A DNA stretch of 64,000 nt from Paenibacillus oralis (GCF_003863965.1 NZ_RRCN01000001.1:6755071-6819070), one strand, 5' to 3'; shown: positions 45,456 to 55,487, counted from the first letter of the stretch. Numbers and translations are program-made. Notes: generated from the letters alone by a model not told the origin.

Positions 45456-47738
45456 TCAACTCTTGTTTACCCGGCTCAGCAAAGCTTCCATGTCTTTTTC
45501 CCGAAGGCCGCCCTTGCTTAGCGTGACAAGCGCGCGCAGCGGCAGGAAATGAAGATCGGCCGCGGCGATATCAGCCGGTTTGTCCTCCGGAAATATCCCG
45601 CTATTCAGCTTGAATTGCTCGATAAGCGCCAGTGTCAGCTGGTCCGGATCGGCTTTCGTCAACAGATCGCCCAAAGTCGAGTTGCGTGTAAACGAAGGTC
45701 TTATCTTGGCGGCACTCTCCACATAAACCGCTTCGGCCGCGGCGATATCCCGGGACGAACGTCCGATCATAATATCGAAGAAGCCGCTCTCCACATGCCA
45801 GTCGCCCAGCTCCACATCGTAATAGGCAAACGCTCTTTTGTTCAGCTCAAAAATTACCGTCTTCTCTTCACCGGGCTGAAGCTCGACCTTTTCGAAGCCT
45901 TTAAGCTCCTTCGGCGGACGGGCCACGGACGTTTCCCGGTCGCTTACGTACAACTGCACGATTTCCTTGCCCGGCACCTCTCCGGCGTTTTTGATCCGCA
46001 CGCTGACCGTCAATGTCTCATTTCCCCGGATTCTGGAGCTGCTGAGCGTCAAACCGGAGTATTCAAACCGGGTATAGCTCAGGCCGTGTCCGAACGGAAA
46101 CAGCGGTTCGAGCGCTTTAGCGTCATAGTAGCGGTAACCGACGAACACCCCTTCCTTGTATTCGGCGCGGTCCTTTTCCCCCGGGAAAAACAGGTAGGAA
46201 GGGTTATGCTCAAGCGCCGCCGGAAAAGTTTCGGCCAGCTTGCCGCTCGGATTGACATCGCCGAACAGCAGGTCGGCCACCGCCCCTCCGGCCGCCTGAC
46301 CGCCCAAATAAGCCTCCAGCACGGCCCGGGTTTGGCCGATCCAGGGCATTTCCACCGGTGAGCCGTTGCTCAACACCACGACCAGATTGCTTTGGACTTT
46401 GGCCACCTCTTCGATCAGGCGAATATGATTGTCCGGCAAACGCAGATGGCTGCGGTCATATCCTTCCGTTTCGTACCGATCCGGCAAGCCGGCAAAAATA
46501 ACGGCAACTTCTGCCTTGGCGGCGGCTTCCGCGGCTTCCGCCAGCAAAGCGGCATCCACCTCGTCATCGTCCGGATGGTATCCCTGTGCATAAACGACCT
46601 GTGCCATATCTTTTACTTTGCGTCTGATTTCGTCATAAGCGATATCCAGCCTGGTCGGCACGATGTGCGAACTGCCGCCGCCTTGAAATCTCGGCCGCTG
46701 CGCGAAGCCGCCGATGACGGCGATGCTCGCTTCCTTGGAGAGCGGCAGGGTTCCTTGCTCGTTTCTGAGCAGCACCATGCTTTCGGCGGCCACTTTTCTG
46801 GCCAGGTCATGATGCCCGGCGGCATCAAACGAAGCTTGCTTCCGTTTTGCCGCATGGCCCTTAAAGGCCAGTTCCAGCAGCACTTTGACCGCTCTGTCCA
46901 GCTGCTCTTCAGGGAGTTCCCCGCTTTGCACGGCTTGAACGATTTTGACGTCGCCTTCTCCGAGATTATACGGCATTTCCAGATCGAGCCCGGCCAGCAG
47001 GCCGGCTACCCGCTCGTTTACCGCGCCCCAGTCGGAGATCACAGCGCCCTCATATCCCCATTCCTTCCGCAAAATATCGGTCAGAAGCCGCTTGTTCTCG
47101 GCGCAGTATTCTCCGTTCACCCGGTTGTAGGCAGTCATCACCGTCCACGGGCGGGCCTTTTTCACCGCACCTTCAAAGCTGGCCAGATAAATTTCCCGCA
47201 GCGTCCGGTCATCGGCAACGGCGTCCACCGTCATCTTGCGGTACTCCTGGTTATTCAGCGCAAAATGCTTGAGCGAGGTTCCGACCCCCTGACTCTGTAC
47301 CCCTTCGATATGACTGGCCGCCATCTCCGAGGACAAATAAGGGTCTTCCGAGAAATATTCGAAGTTTCTCCCGCAAAGCGGACTGCGCTTAATGTTGGCG
47401 CCCGGCCCGAGCAATACCGATACGCCCTCGGCCTGGCATTCCTTGCCGAGCGCTTCCCCCATTTGCCGGATCAAGGTCCGGTTCCAGGTGCAGGCCAGCC
47501 CGGCGGCGGAAGGAAAACAGGTGGCCGGCAGGCTCTGTCCCGCGGCCAAATAATCCGCATTATCCGCTTCCTTGCGCAGGCCATGGGGCCCGTCCGCCAT
47601 CCGGATCGAGGGAATCCCCAGCCGGTCTATTTCCTTCAAGCGCCAAAAATCCTGGCCCGAGCAAAGGCTTGCTTTTTCCTCCAACGTCAATTGCGTGAGA
47701 ATCCGTTCTATCGACTGCTCCATCATTTCCTCCGCCAT
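45456..47738 (-). CDS. GH3 beta-glucosidase (bglX/bglB-like)
   Basis: A 760-residue family 3 glycoside hydrolase without a signal peptide. Domain order: TIM barrel ([25 protein letters not shown], nucleophile Asp in VISDWGAVN), alpha/beta sandwich ([32 protein letters not shown]), and a C-terminal fibronectin III-like domain ([20 protein letters not shown]). The length and order are those of GH3 beta-glucosidases with the catalytic barrel first. The ATG at 47738 has GGTGG seven bases upstream and overlaps the GH13 gene by 16 bases, so translation is coupled. It would hydrolyse beta-linked disaccharides or glycosides imported by the cell. Confidence 0.92.
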   Translation of the reverse strand: MAEEMMEQSIERILTQLTLEEKASLCSGQDFWRLKEIDRLGIPSIRMADGPHGLRKEADNADYLAAGQSLPATCFPSAAGLACTWNRTLIRQMGEALGKECQAEGVSVLLGPGANIKRSPLCGRNFEYFSEDPYLSSEMAASHIEGVQSQGVGTSLKHFALNNQEYRKMTVDAVADDRTLREIYLASFEGAVKKARPWTVMTAYNRVNGEYCAENKRLLTDILRKEWGYEGAVISDWGAVNERVAGLLAGLDLEMPYNLGEGDVKIVQAVQSGELPEEQLDRAVKVLLELAFKGHAAKRKQASFDAAGHHDLARKVAAESMVLLRNEQGTLPLSKEASIAVIGGFAQRPRFQGGGSSHIVPTRLDIAYDEIRRKVKDMAQVVYAQGYHPDDDEVDAALLAEAAEAAAKAEVAVIFAGLPDRYETEGYDRSHLRLPDNHIRLIEEVAKVQSNLVVVLSNGSPVEMPWIGQTRAVLEAYLGGQAAGGAVADLLFGDVNPSGKLAETFPAALEHNPSYLFFPGEKDRAEYKEGVFVGYRYYDAKALEPLFPFGHGLSYTRFEYSGLTLSSSRIRGNETLTVSVRIKNAGEVPGKEIVQLYVSDRETSVARPPKELKGFEKVELQPGEEKTVIFELNKRAFAYYDVELGDWHVESGFFDIMIGRSSRDIAAAEAVYVESAAKIRPSFTRNSTLGDLLTKADPDQLTLALIEQFKLNSGIFPEDKPADIAAADLHFLPLRALVTLSKGGLREKDMEALLSRVNKS

Positions 47739-49408
47739 CTGAAAACCACCGCCTCATACGGTCTTAATGCATTTTCGTCCCGGTTTTCGTAATTGGACAG
47801 GACCCGTTCGCCGTCCAGCGGAATTTCCTCGAGCTGCTGCAGGGAGACGGACTGCCCGGTAAAATTGCACAAAACGATCCAACGTTCGCCGTTATAGGTG
47901 CGCTGGTAGGCCCCGACCTCCTTGGATTCCTTGCAAAGGTCGTCATAGTATCCGTAAACCAAACTCCGGTGCTCCCGCCGCAGCGCAATGAGACGGCGAT
48001 AGAACTGCAGCACCGAATCCTCGTTTTTCATATTCTCCTCGACATTGATCTCTCTATAATTGGGATTCAATTTGATCCAAGGCGTTCCGGAGGTAAAGCC
48101 GGCTTCCCGCTCGCCGTTCCACTGCATCGGGGTCCGCCCGTGATCGCGGCTCCGTTTGCCGAGGTAGTCCAAAATCTCCTCCGCCGGCCGCCCTTTGGCT
48201 GTCTCATCCCGGAACAGGTTGAGGCTGCCGATGTCGCGGTATCCATGAATGTCGTCAAAAGGACAGTTGGTCATGCCGATCTCTTGCCCTTGATAAATGA
48301 ACGGCGTTCCCCGCATCAAAAAATAAAACGCCGCAAGCATTTTGGCGGACAAGGCGCGATATGTCCCATCGTTGCCGAATTTGGATACCGAGCGGACATG
48401 GTCGTGGTTTTCCAGGAACAATCCCATCCAGCCATGGCGGTTGGATTCCTGCTGCCATAACGACAGGGCATCCTTGAATTTTTTCATGTCCCAATCGATG
48501 AACTCCGCTTTGCCGCCAGGTTTGATGTCCAAATCCACATGATTAAATTGGAACAGCATCGTAAACACGCCGTCCGTCTCATCCACAAAATCGCCGATTT
48601 GTTCAAGCGGTACTCCCGGAGCTTCGGCGACCGTAATCGCCCCTCTTGGCTCCAGAGCTTCCTGCTTCATCTCGCGCAGAAAATCGAGGATGCCCTCCTG
48701 ATTCAAGCTGACTTTTTCAATGGGGGCAAAATTCCGCCCGGGTTCGGCTTCAAGCTGGGGAAATTGGGGATTTTTCTTAATGTATGTAATCGCGTCGACG
48801 CGGAACCCGGCAATCCCTTTATCCATCCACCAGTCGATCATCGCGTAGAGTTCCCGTCTCACTTCGGGATTCTCCCAATTTAAATCCGGCTGTTTGGGAG
48901 AGAAGCAGTGCAGAAAATATTCGCCGCTTTGCTCGTCATACTCCCAGGCCGATCCGCCAAATCCGCATTCCCAGTTGGTCGGCTCCTTGCCGTCCTTACC
49001 CGGCCGCCAAATATACCAATCCCGCTTGGGACTGTCCTTTGCGGAACGCGATTCGATAAACCAGGCATGCTCGTCCGACGTATGGTTGGCGACCAGGTCC
49101 ATCACCAGCCGAATGCCCCGCTTCCCGGCTTCCGCAATCAGCTCGTCCATATCTTCCATCGTTCCGTATTCGTCCAAAATCCCGTGATAATCACGGATAT
49201 CGTATCCGTTATCGTCGTTTGGCGAATCGTATACCGGGGAAAGCCACAGCAAATCGATGCCAAGGTATTGCAGATAATCGAGGCGTTCGATAATGCCCCG
49301 CAAATCCCCGATCCCATCGCCGTTCGAGTCTTGGAAGCTGCGCGGGTAAATCTGGTACGCGATGCTTTCCTTCCACCACTGTTGTCTCTGTTCTTTCCGA
49401 TCGTTCAT
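47723..49408 (-). CDS. GH13 alpha-glucosidase (oligo-1,6-glucosidase family)
   Basis: A 561-residue cytoplasmic alpha-amylase-family enzyme. Conserved regions: [24 protein letters not shown] (nucleophile Asp), TVAEAPG (acid/base Glu) and [12 protein letters not shown] (third Asp); the [12 protein letters not shown] motif marks the oligo-1,6-glucosidase subfamily. The residue after the nucleophile is Ala rather than Val, which in this subfamily points to alpha-1,4 rather than alpha-1,6 preference; that is an inference. ATG start with GGGAGGG. Co-transcribed with GH3 and the sugar-binding lipoprotein. Confidence 0.9.
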   Translation of the reverse strand: MNDRKEQRQQWWKESIAYQIYPRSFQDSNGDGIGDLRGIIERLDYLQYLGIDLLWLSPVYDSPNDDNGYDIRDYHGILDEYGTMEDMDELIAEAGKRGIRLVMDLVANHTSDEHAWFIESRSAKDSPKRDWYIWRPGKDGKEPTNWECGFGGSAWEYDEQSGEYFLHCFSPKQPDLNWENPEVRRELYAMIDWWMDKGIAGFRVDAITYIKKNPQFPQLEAEPGRNFAPIEKVSLNQEGILDFLREMKQEALEPRGAITVAEAPGVPLEQIGDFVDETDGVFTMLFQFNHVDLDIKPGGKAEFIDWDMKKFKDALSLWQQESNRHGWMGLFLENHDHVRSVSKFGNDGTYRALSAKMLAAFYFLMRGTPFIYQGQEIGMTNCPFDDIHGYRDIGSLNLFRDETAKGRPAEEILDYLGKRSRDHGRTPMQWNGEREAGFTSGTPWIKLNPNYREINVEENMKNEDSVLQFYRRLIALRREHRSLVYGYYDDLCKESKEVGAYQRTYNGERWIVLCNFTGQSVSLQQLEEIPLDGERVLSNYENRDENALRPYEAVVFRWRRK

Positions 49409-49452
49409 GGTAGCCCTCCCACTCTATTTCCAGCTCTCTTTATAACAAGCGG

Positions 49453-49476
49453 GGGATAAGCCAAACGGCTTATCCC
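49453..49476 (-). terminator. Intercistronic stem-loop between binding protein and GH13
   Basis: GGGATAAGCC pairs perfectly with GGCTTATCCC around AAAC. There is no T tract, so it is more likely an mRNA-stabilising or attenuating hairpin that keeps binding-protein levels above the enzymes. Confidence 0.6.
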
Positions 49477-49520
49477 TCGGATCATTTTTTCTAGTCAGAA
49501 AAAAATATGAAAACGTTACC

Positions 49521-50834
49521 TTATTTGGTCTTTTTCCAGTATTCCTCAAATTCCTTGGCAACGCCCGCGCGATCGATGTTGCCGGTCAAATATTTCTGCA
49601 GCGTTGCTCCCATGGTCGGATAACCGTCCGGCGGGAAATACAGATTCATCCATTCCAGCGTTTGCTGCTTGTCCATGTAAAACAATAGCGACTGCGACAA
49701 GCTGTCTTCCGGAATAATTTTAAAGTTGTTGAACGCAGGGATGGCGCTGAATTGATTGACATAGTAATCCTGGCCTTCCTCGCTGCTGACCATCCAGTTC
49801 AAGAAGTCTTTGGCGGCAGCCTGTTCTTCCGGGGTGGACTGTTCTTTGTCGATACTCCAATACAACGAGACGCTGGCCGAAATTTGGCTGTTGCCGTAAT
49901 CATCGGCGTTGTTGCTTACAGGGACCGGCAGGAAACCGTATTCTCCATCCGGATCCGCTTCTTTAAGCTGCGGGTAAGCCCAGTTGCCCATAAACCACAA
50001 CGCCGCTTCCCCATCGGCCAACTGCAACGGCGCTTCATCGTATTGCGCGGAAAGCGGAGCATCCTTGGCCTTGTTGTACTGTTTCATCAAATCGAAGGTA
50101 TCCATCCAGCCGTTAAACACCGCGTTGTTGGCAAGATCAACGTTCCCGCTCTTCATATCCGCAAGGAATTTGTGGCGCGCTTCGCGGTCCGACGACTGAT
50201 CAGTAAACAGAATGTTGGAAAAATGAGCCCCTAACGACCAATCGAGCGGAGTTACGGTAATCGGTGTAATGCCGGCCGCCTCGATTTTTTCAAAGAGTGC
50301 TTTCAAGTCATTAATGGTTTTAACGCTTGACGGATCGAAGCTGCCGCCCGTCACTTTATCCAAAACAGCCTTATTGTAAATAAAGCCGAAGGCTTCCACG
50401 GACATGGGCATACCCAGAACCTTGTCATCGTATGTAGCGTAATCCAGCGTGCCCGGCGAGGCGTTCTTGACCCACTCCTGATCGGACAAATCAAGCAGCT
50501 TGTCCTGCATCAGCTCCAACTCTTGCCCGATGCTCATTACGGTAGGAGCGTTGTTCGACGCATACAGCGTGGTCATTCTTTCATAACCGTTCGCCCCCGA
50601 CAGAGGTATAATGGATACCTTTACTTTGTCCTGGGATTTGTTGTAATCGCTTACCATCGATTCAAACGGCTTGGCGATTTCTTCCTTGCCGACCAAAACG
50701 GTAATATCAACCGTCTTGCCTGACGCCCCATTCTCCGTTGCACCTGCATTGCTGCTTTTGCCCCCGCCTCCGCAAGCTGACAACACTGTCATAATTAATG
50801 CCAAGGCGATGGAAAGTGACATCCATTTCTTCAT
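49521..50834 (-). CDS. Sugar ABC transporter substrate-binding lipoprotein (no permeases adjacent)
   Basis: A 437-residue family 1 solute-binding protein with a lipoprotein signal (lipobox LSAC) and a Gly/Ser linker. Segments VDITVLVGKEEIAKPFESMV, VEAFGFIYNKAVLDK, WFMGNWAYPQL and DFLNWMVSSEEGQDYY are usual for oligosaccharide binders. It is the first gene of an operon that continues with GH13 and GH3, but no MalF/MalG permease gene follows. It must use permeases encoded elsewhere, or they were lost. It has a consensus promoter and a LacI/cre-type operator. Confidence 0.9.
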   Translation of the reverse strand: MKKWMSLSIALALIMTVLSACGGGGKSSNAGATENGASGKTVDITVLVGKEEIAKPFESMVSDYNKSQDKVKVSIIPLSGANGYERMTTLYASNNAPTVMSIGQELELMQDKLLDLSDQEWVKNASPGTLDYATYDDKVLGMPMSVEAFGFIYNKAVLDKVTGGSFDPSSVKTINDLKALFEKIEAAGITPITVTPLDWSLGAHFSNILFTDQSSDREARHKFLADMKSGNVDLANNAVFNGWMDTFDLMKQYNKAKDAPLSAQYDEAPLQLADGEAALWFMGNWAYPQLKEADPDGEYGFLPVPVSNNADDYGNSQISASVSLYWSIDKEQSTPEEQAAAKDFLNWMVSSEEGQDYYVNQFSAIPAFNNFKIIPEDSLSQSLLFYMDKQQTLEWMNLYFPPDGYPTMGATLQKYLTGNIDRAGVAKEFEEYWKKTK

Positions 50835-50891
50835 TTTGTTTCCCCCAGTCTTCGTTTTTTGGAATGAATAAAATGTGTGAGCTCAATCTTT

Positions 50892-50919
50892 ATTATAAAT
50901 GTATCCGTTTTTATGTCAA
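50892..50919 (-). promoter_or_regulatory. Consensus sigma-A promoter of the binding-protein operon
   Basis: TTGACA (complement 50914-50919), 16 bases, TATAAT (complement 50892-50897): both hexamers are perfect. Confidence 0.8.
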
Positions 50920-50930
50920 ACGTTTTCACA
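50914..50930 (-). promoter_or_regulatory. cre/LacI-type operator overlapping the -35 element
   Basis: The minus strand reads TGTGAAAACGTTTGACA, an imperfect palindrome around a CG, close to a CcpA site (TGWAANCGNTNWCA) with a one-base shift in the right half. Binding would block the -35 element. Confidence 0.5.
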
Positions 50931-51101
50931 AAAAAATATTGGCGGTAAATACAGATTTAAAAACAGTAAAAAAGGCCGTAACCCGCGAAAATATAGTAAC
51001 GTTAACACATTTACGGTGTACGGGGTCCATAAAAAAATAATGCGTAAAGCCAATAAAAATATAATGAATAAACCGATCGTGAAAAAAATTTTTAAACTCT
51101 C

Positions 51102-51130
51102 TTTACAAATTATAATAAAACGAGTAAAAT
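51102..51130 (+). promoter_or_regulatory. Promoter of the tRNA-Pro gene
   Basis: TTTACA (51102-51107), 17 bases, TAAAAT (51125-51130), 24 bases before the tRNA. The rest of 50931-51101 is AT-rich and holds nothing I recognise. Confidence 0.55.
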
Positions 51131-51154
51131 TACATATTGTTATGACTCCACTAA

Positions 51155-51228
51155 CGAGACGTGGCTCAGCTTGGTAGAGCGCTTGCTTCGGGAGCAAGAG
51201 GTCGCAGGTTCAAATCCTGTCGTCTCGA
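51155..51228 (+). tRNA. tRNA-Pro (anticodon CGG)
   Basis: A 74-base cloverleaf: acceptor CGAGACG/CGTCTCG, D arm GCTC/GAGC with AGCTTGGTA loop, anticodon arm CTTGC/GCAAG with loop TTCGGGA (anticodon CGG, reading CCG), T arm GCAGG/CCTGT with TTCAAAT loop. CCA is not encoded. It is a single-gene unit with promoter and terminator. Confidence 0.95.
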
Positions 51229-51233
51229 TTGAA

Positions 51234-51260
51234 AAAACCCTTGTGTATCAAGGGTTTTTA
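51234..51260 (+). terminator. Terminator of the tRNA-Pro gene
   Basis: AAAACCCTTG pairs with CAAGGGTTTT, with a T-rich tail. Between here and the dehydrogenase gene (51261-51543) I see nothing else. Confidence 0.85.
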
Positions 51261-51543
51261 TTTTTATTTATGAAAATCCCCTGCTAATTTGATCGCCATC
51301 TAATATGATGCCGAATTGGTTCCTTTTATCACACTAAATCACCTTATGCCCCCTTTAACCATCGTTCGAACACTTCCTTATCAATGAGTCCCTGACCATA
51401 CTGCATTTGTTTTTTTAGAATAGACTCTTAAACGAAGGGACCACAACATGCTCAAGGTATATTTCCAAAGCGGAATTCGAATGATATCGGGTAGTCTCTG
51501 TATGAAGCAGTGATTCCAACGATATCAGCCAAAGGAGATTTCT

Positions 51544-52575
51544 ATGATCATGAAAGCAGCAGTTGTCACGAAGGATCAAAACGTCCGCATCGAGGACAAG
51601 CAGCTTCGTCCCCTAAAGCACGGCGAGGCTTTGGTCCAAATGGAATATTGCGGGGTATGCCACACCGATTTGCATGTTAAAAACGCGGACTTCGGCGACG
51701 TAACGGGCCGGGTGCTGGGACACGAAGGCATCGGTAAAGTCATTGAACTGGGCGAAGGGGTCACGAGCCTGCGCGTTGGGGACCGGGTCAGCATCGCATG
51801 GCTATTCGAGAGCTGCGGACGCTGCGAATATTGCCTGACGGGCCGGGAAACGCTGTGCCGCGAGGTCAAAAATGCGGGATATACCGTAGACGGCGCGATG
51901 GCGGAGCAATGCATCGTCAGGGCGGATTACGCGGTCAAAGTGCCGGAGCAGCTCGACCCGGCCGCCGCGACCAGCGTCACGTGCGCCGGGGTGACGACCT
52001 ACAAGGCGGTTAAGGTCAGCGGCATCCAACCCGGACAGTGGATCGGCATCTTCGGCATCGGCGGCTTGGGCAATCTCGCTGTACAATACGCGAAGCACGT
52101 GTTCAACGCCAAAGTAGTGGCTTTCGATATCAGCGACGAGAAGCTGGAGCTGGCGCTGAGTGTCGGTGCGGATTATGCCGTGAACAGCCTGAAGGGAAAT
52201 CCTGCCGACAAAGCCAAGGAGCTGACCAACGGAACCGGCCTAGACGCCACTGTCGTTACCGCCGTGGCCAAGAAGCCGTTCAACCAGGCGATTGACGTGG
52301 TCAAGGCGGGCGCGCGAGTCGTAGCCGTAGGCCTTCCGACGGACAAGATGGACCTGGACATTCCGCGTCTCGTCCTGGACGGCATTCAGGTCATCGGTTC
52401 CCTGGTCGGAACCCGCGAGGACCTGAAGGAGGCTTTCCGCTTCGCTGCAGAAGGAAAAGTCGTACCGATCGTCAGCAAGCGTCCGATCGAGGACATCAAC
52501 CATATCTTTGAGGAGATGGAGGAAGGCAAAATCCAGGGCCGCATGGTCATTGATTTCACCACTTCTTCCCGATAG
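51544..52575 (+). CDS. adhP: Zinc-dependent alcohol dehydrogenase AdhP
   Basis: A 343-residue medium-chain dehydrogenase that oxidises ethanol and related alcohols, or reduces aldehydes, with NAD. Catalytic zinc ligands are in CGVCHTDLH and GHEGIG; four structural zinc Cys in [18 protein letters not shown]-binding [16 protein letters not shown] with the acidic residue in [16 protein letters not shown] precedes the ATG at 51544. Single gene; it has no clear link to its neighbours. Confidence 0.93.
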   Translation: MIMKAAVVTKDQNVRIEDKQLRPLKHGEALVQMEYCGVCHTDLHVKNADFGDVTGRVLGHEGIGKVIELGEGVTSLRVGDRVSIAWLFESCGRCEYCLTGRETLCREVKNAGYTVDGAMAEQCIVRADYAVKVPEQLDPAAATSVTCAGVTTYKAVKVSGIQPGQWIGIFGIGGLGNLAVQYAKHVFNAKVVAFDISDEKLELALSVGADYAVNSLKGNPADKAKELTNGTGLDATVVTAVAKKPFNQAIDVVKAGARVVAVGLPTDKMDLDIPRLVLDGIQVIGSLVGTREDLKEAFRFAAEGKVVPIVSKRPIEDINHIFEEMEEGKIQGRMVIDFTTSSR

Positions 52576-52684
52576 AATCCAAAAAGCGGTCAACGTTAAA
52601 ACTGTTTTAAATTACATGACTACTCCGTTACGGATTATTAAATCTCCAAGGAGTGGTCTTTTTGTGGCTTAAATTTGCCATTCG

Positions 52685-52795
52685 TCAAGTATAAAAATTA
52701 TTTCTGCAAAAGCAATGAGTAAGTATGCCTGAAATAATACCCAAAGCAATTTGGATACCGTATCCATTATCTAAGATAAACGATTCTAAACTCAT
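52685..52795 (-). CDS. Putative 36-residue hydrophobic peptide
   Basis: The minus-strand frame starts at ATG 52795 with AGGAGAG seven bases upstream and encodes MSLESFILDNGYGIQIALGI followed by ISGILTHCFC and a short polar end. It has one possible membrane helix. It is divergent from the holin-like toxin 140 bases away. I know no family for it; the strong ribosome binding site and hydrophobic centre are the only evidence. Confidence 0.4.
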   Translation of the reverse strand: MSLESFILDNGYGIQIALGIISGILTHCFCRNNFYT

Positions 52796-52824
52796 GTTTT
52801 CTCTCCTTATATATCAAGAAAAAA

Positions 52825-52846
52825 GAAGCAGCATTTCTGCTACTTC
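52825..52846 (-). terminator. Possible terminator of the antisense RNA
   Basis: AGCAG and CTGCT pair (52827-52841), extended with a bulge; the minus strand continues TTCTTTTTTCTTG. It could end the RNA started at 53164-53192 after it has covered the whole toxin gene. Confidence 0.35.
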
Positions 52847-52860
52847 CGTACTACAAAACA

Positions 52861-52869
52861 TGTTATAAT
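52861..52869 (+). promoter_or_regulatory. Extended -10 promoter of the holin-like toxin
   Basis: TGTTATAAT combines an extended TGn with a perfect -10 hexamer (52864-52869); the -35 element is poor. The toxin start is 65 bases downstream. Confidence 0.55.
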
Positions 52870-52933
52870 TAGACAAGCAATAGAAAGGCTTGCAAGGGCG
52901 GTCGGCGCATCTTCCGGAAGGGAGGTGAAGCCT

Positions 52934-53047
52934 GTGGAGATTAGAGACGCTTTGACGATCATGATCAGTTTTGGTGCGCTTATCATTGCGCTACTGACGC
53001 TGGTTGTTGCCATCGTCGTAGCGATTAATCAAAGCACAAAGAAATAG
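52934..53047 (+). CDS. Putative holin-like toxin (type I toxin-antitoxin, TxpA/BsrG-like)
   Basis: A 37-residue peptide beginning MEIRDALTIMISFGALIIAL and ending in a polar NQSTKK tail, with one membrane helix. The ALTxMISFGxLIIALLT pattern is that of the Hol_Tox (putative holin-like toxin) peptides of Firmicutes, known in Bacillus as membrane-damaging type I toxins silenced by antisense RNA. GTG start with GGGAGGTGA upstream. Structured 3' sequence and an opposed promoter (53164-53192) support a toxin-antitoxin arrangement. Confidence 0.75.
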   Translation: MEIRDALTIMISFGALIIALLTLVVAIVVAINQSTKK

Positions 53048-53126
53048 ACCGCCCTCGGGAAAGGTTTCGGTCTAATTCTAAATCAATCCAAATCAAGCTA
53101 CCGCCCTTAAAAGCGGCTATTGCTCG

Positions 53127-53153
53127 GGGAGTCCGTGTCACAGCACGGCTCCT
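53127..53153. terminator. Stem-loop shared by toxin mRNA and antisense RNA
   Basis: GGAGTCCGTG and CACGGCTCC pair with one mismatch around a short TCACAG loop, downstream of the toxin frame and close to the antisense start. Confidence 0.55.
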
Positions 53154-53163
53154 TAGTACTTTC

Positions 53164-53192
53164 ATTGTAACATCGAGTTCTGGATGTATCAA
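53164..53192 (-). promoter_or_regulatory. Promoter of the predicted antitoxin antisense RNA
   Basis: TTGATA (complement 53187-53192), 17 bases, TACAAT (complement 53164-53169) with an extended TG. Transcription would run leftward through the 3' part of the toxin mRNA. Confidence 0.65.
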
Positions 53193-53315
53193 GATATCGA
53201 TACATTATGTTCGTAAACTGATATTTTTCATCTACATCTTCATACATACCACTTACCGCTTTTCTTGGCTTGAATGAGGAACTGCAATAATATCTTGCGA
53301 AAGCTGCTAATAACC

Positions 53316-54731
53316 TTAAAACAAAGGCGAAAATAGACGAGCGAATGCTTCTTTGTACTTTTGGAGCTGCGGACGTTTTTCATATTGGGATAATTCAATT
53401 TCCTTGCTTGCACTTAGATCCCTACAGAAATCACGAACTAACTGGTTAACGGTCTTCCCGTCATAAAAGATCGCATTCAATTCGAATTGTCCACAAAAGC
53501 TGCGATTATCCATATTGGCTGATCCGGAGCACGCCAGATCATCGGCAATGACCACTTTCGAATGAATGAACCCTTTCTCATATAAAAAAAAGCGTGCCCC
53601 GGTTTGCAGCAATTCCTGGATATAGGACAAAGAAGCCAAGTAAACGACTTTTGAATCTGGAACAGCAGGCAATATGACCTTAACGTCAACTCCACTGATA
53701 GCAGCTGTTTTCAATGCCAAGATGACCCCGGGCTCCAGCACGAAATAGGGCGATTCAATATAAATCCTTCTCTTAGCGGAAACGAAGCAGGAGAAAAAGA
53801 GGTTGAGTATCGGTTTATCCGGACCGCTTTTTACGATTTGAACCCATTCTTTCCCCTTACTTTCTTGAAGCGGATAGTATTCTGGGTCGGCCAGTAATAT
53901 ACCTTTCACGAAATACCAATCGGTCAGAAACGTATATTGAATCCACCAAACCGCATTACCTTCGATACGGAAATGAGTGTCCCTCCAGTAGCCGATTTTC
54001 GGATCTTTCCCTAAATATTCATCCCCTATGTTTAAACCGCCAAAATACCCGATTCTGCCGTCCACGACGACAATTTTCCGATGGTTTCGATAATTGAGAC
54101 TTCTAGTAAAAAAAGAGATTAACGGAGGTGAAAAGCATCCAGTTTCTACACCGGCCTCGTGTAATCGATTCACAAAAGACTTTCTCAACTTATGAGAGCC
54201 GATCCCATCATACATCAGCTTTACTTTAACTCCTTCTTTGGCCTTTTGGATCAACAATTGTTGAAAGCGAAAGCCGAGCTCATCGTCACGGATAATATAA
54301 AATTCGATATGAATATGGTGCCTGGCCAAGGAGATGGCCTGCAGCATATCTTCAAAGGCTTCTTCCCCTGCCGCGTACACAGTCGTTTCATTGCCGACGG
54401 CAACAGGGAAGGATGCCGCGTGTTCCAGTATCGAATGTATCCTGTCATTAGGCAAAGCTGCAGGGTTTACTCCCCCTTCGATCCGCTGACGTTCGCAACG
54501 CTCTGATAAATGTTCTCTAACTTGCTCCAGCCTGATGTGATCTGCCGGATTTATTGGGCGTTTGAGGATATATTCTTTTCCTATAAAAAAATAAAGCAAA
54601 TAACCGAACAACGGAAATAAGAACAAGATGACAACCCAGGTGACCGCTTTATATGGGCGCGAATATTCAAAAATTACCACTGCGGCAATTTGGAAAACCA
54701 ATAATAAAAGAGCTAAAATAATCCAAATCAA
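53316..54731 (-). CDS. cls: Cardiolipin synthase
   Basis: A 471-residue phospholipase D-superfamily enzyme that joins two phosphatidylglycerols into cardiolipin. Two N-terminal membrane helices (residues 1-55) are followed by two HKD motifs: NHRKIVVVDG and IHSKVVIADD (HxKxxxxD). FYIIRDDELG and GGLNIGDEYLG are also typical. TTG start; GGAGGTGA is about 13 bases upstream, rather far, so the exact start is uncertain. The gene stands alone on the minus strand. Confidence 0.92.
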   Translation of the reverse strand: MIWIILALLLLVFQIAAVVIFEYSRPYKAVTWVVILFLFPLFGYLLYFFIGKEYILKRPINPADHIRLEQVREHLSERCERQRIEGGVNPAALPNDRIHSILEHAASFPVAVGNETTVYAAGEEAFEDMLQAISLARHHIHIEFYIIRDDELGFRFQQLLIQKAKEGVKVKLMYDGIGSHKLRKSFVNRLHEAGVETGCFSPPLISFFTRSLNYRNHRKIVVVDGRIGYFGGLNIGDEYLGKDPKIGYWRDTHFRIEGNAVWWIQYTFLTDWYFVKGILLADPEYYPLQESKGKEWVQIVKSGPDKPILNLFFSCFVSAKRRIYIESPYFVLEPGVILALKTAAISGVDVKVILPAVPDSKVVYLASLSYIQELLQTGARFFLYEKGFIHSKVVIADDLACSGSANMDNRSFCGQFELNAIFYDGKTVNQLVRDFCRDLSASKEIELSQYEKRPQLQKYKEAFARLFSPLF

Positions 54732-54866
54732 TGATTTAGTCTCACCTCCAAAGTAAAGGGTATCACAAGTCCTTATGTATTATTCATTTTGCATAATTCA
54801 ACTTTATTAGGACATAATTTTGTTGGAAATCCCGAAAAACCCCAACAGGAGGATGAGATCAACTCC

Positions 54867-55481
54867 ATGTATCTGGCTCCGCGATTGTACCACTCTGTTG
54901 TTCGCCCGCGATGGTTTACCGAAAGATATATTCACGACCATATAAAAAGCCATTTCGCTATGGATAATAAAATGGTTCTTGATTTTGGCTGCGGCACCGG
55001 GGCAAATTGCTGCATGAGTCCTGTCGATAAGTATTATGGCATCGATGTCAATTCGAAGAGAATCGAATTTGCTAAGCGGTTGTTTCCGAACTATACATTT
55101 ATGGCATTCGACGGGAAACGTATCCAAATACCGGATCAAACGGTTGATCTCATATTGATTGTTGCAGTTCTTCATCATATACCAAACGAGCTTATCAGCC
55201 ACTATTTACATGAGTTCCGTAGGGTTTTGAAGCCTGAAGGGAATGTGGCTGTCATTGAACCTTATTTATGTCAGAAAAGCAAATTCAATAATTGGTTTAT
55301 GACCCGATTTGACGACGGAAATTATATCCGAAATGAGGACGATTACCTTCGGTTATTTATAAATCAGCAGTATGACTGTCGGGTGTTGAAAAAATTCAGA
55401 AAGTGTTTTCTATATAACGAGGTCTTTTTTACTGCCAAGCCTAAAGGAAATTCTTCAACAAACTACAAACAATTTCAATAA
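54867..55481 (+). CDS. Class I SAM-dependent methyltransferase
   Basis: A 204-residue protein, MYLAPRLYHSVVRPRWF, with motif I VLDFGCGTGANC, the acidic residue of YYGIDVNSKRI, and VDLILIVAVLHHIP and FRRVLKPEGNVAVIEP, as in the Methyltransf_11 group. The substrate is unknown. The frame extends 26 residues upstream to a TTG without a ribosome binding site; the ATG at 54867 has GGAGG about 14 bases upstream and fits the family N-terminus better. Confidence 0.8.
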   Translation: MYLAPRLYHSVVRPRWFTERYIHDHIKSHFAMDNKMVLDFGCGTGANCCMSPVDKYYGIDVNSKRIEFAKRLFPNYTFMAFDGKRIQIPDQTVDLILIVAVLHHIPNELISHYLHEFRRVLKPEGNVAVIEPYLCQKSKFNNWFMTRFDDGNYIRNEDDYLRLFINQQYDCRVLKKFRKCFLYNEVFFTAKPKGNSSTNYKQFQ

Positions 55482-55487
55482 TAAAGA

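Noticed and set aside
47723-47738. Overlap of GH13 and GH3 as a frameshifted fusion
   Set aside because: Both genes have complete N- and C-termini and their own start; a 16-base overlap is ordinary translational coupling.
51155-51228. Attachment site for an integrated element at the tRNA-Pro 3' end
   Set aside because: No integrase gene and no second copy of the tRNA end within the window.
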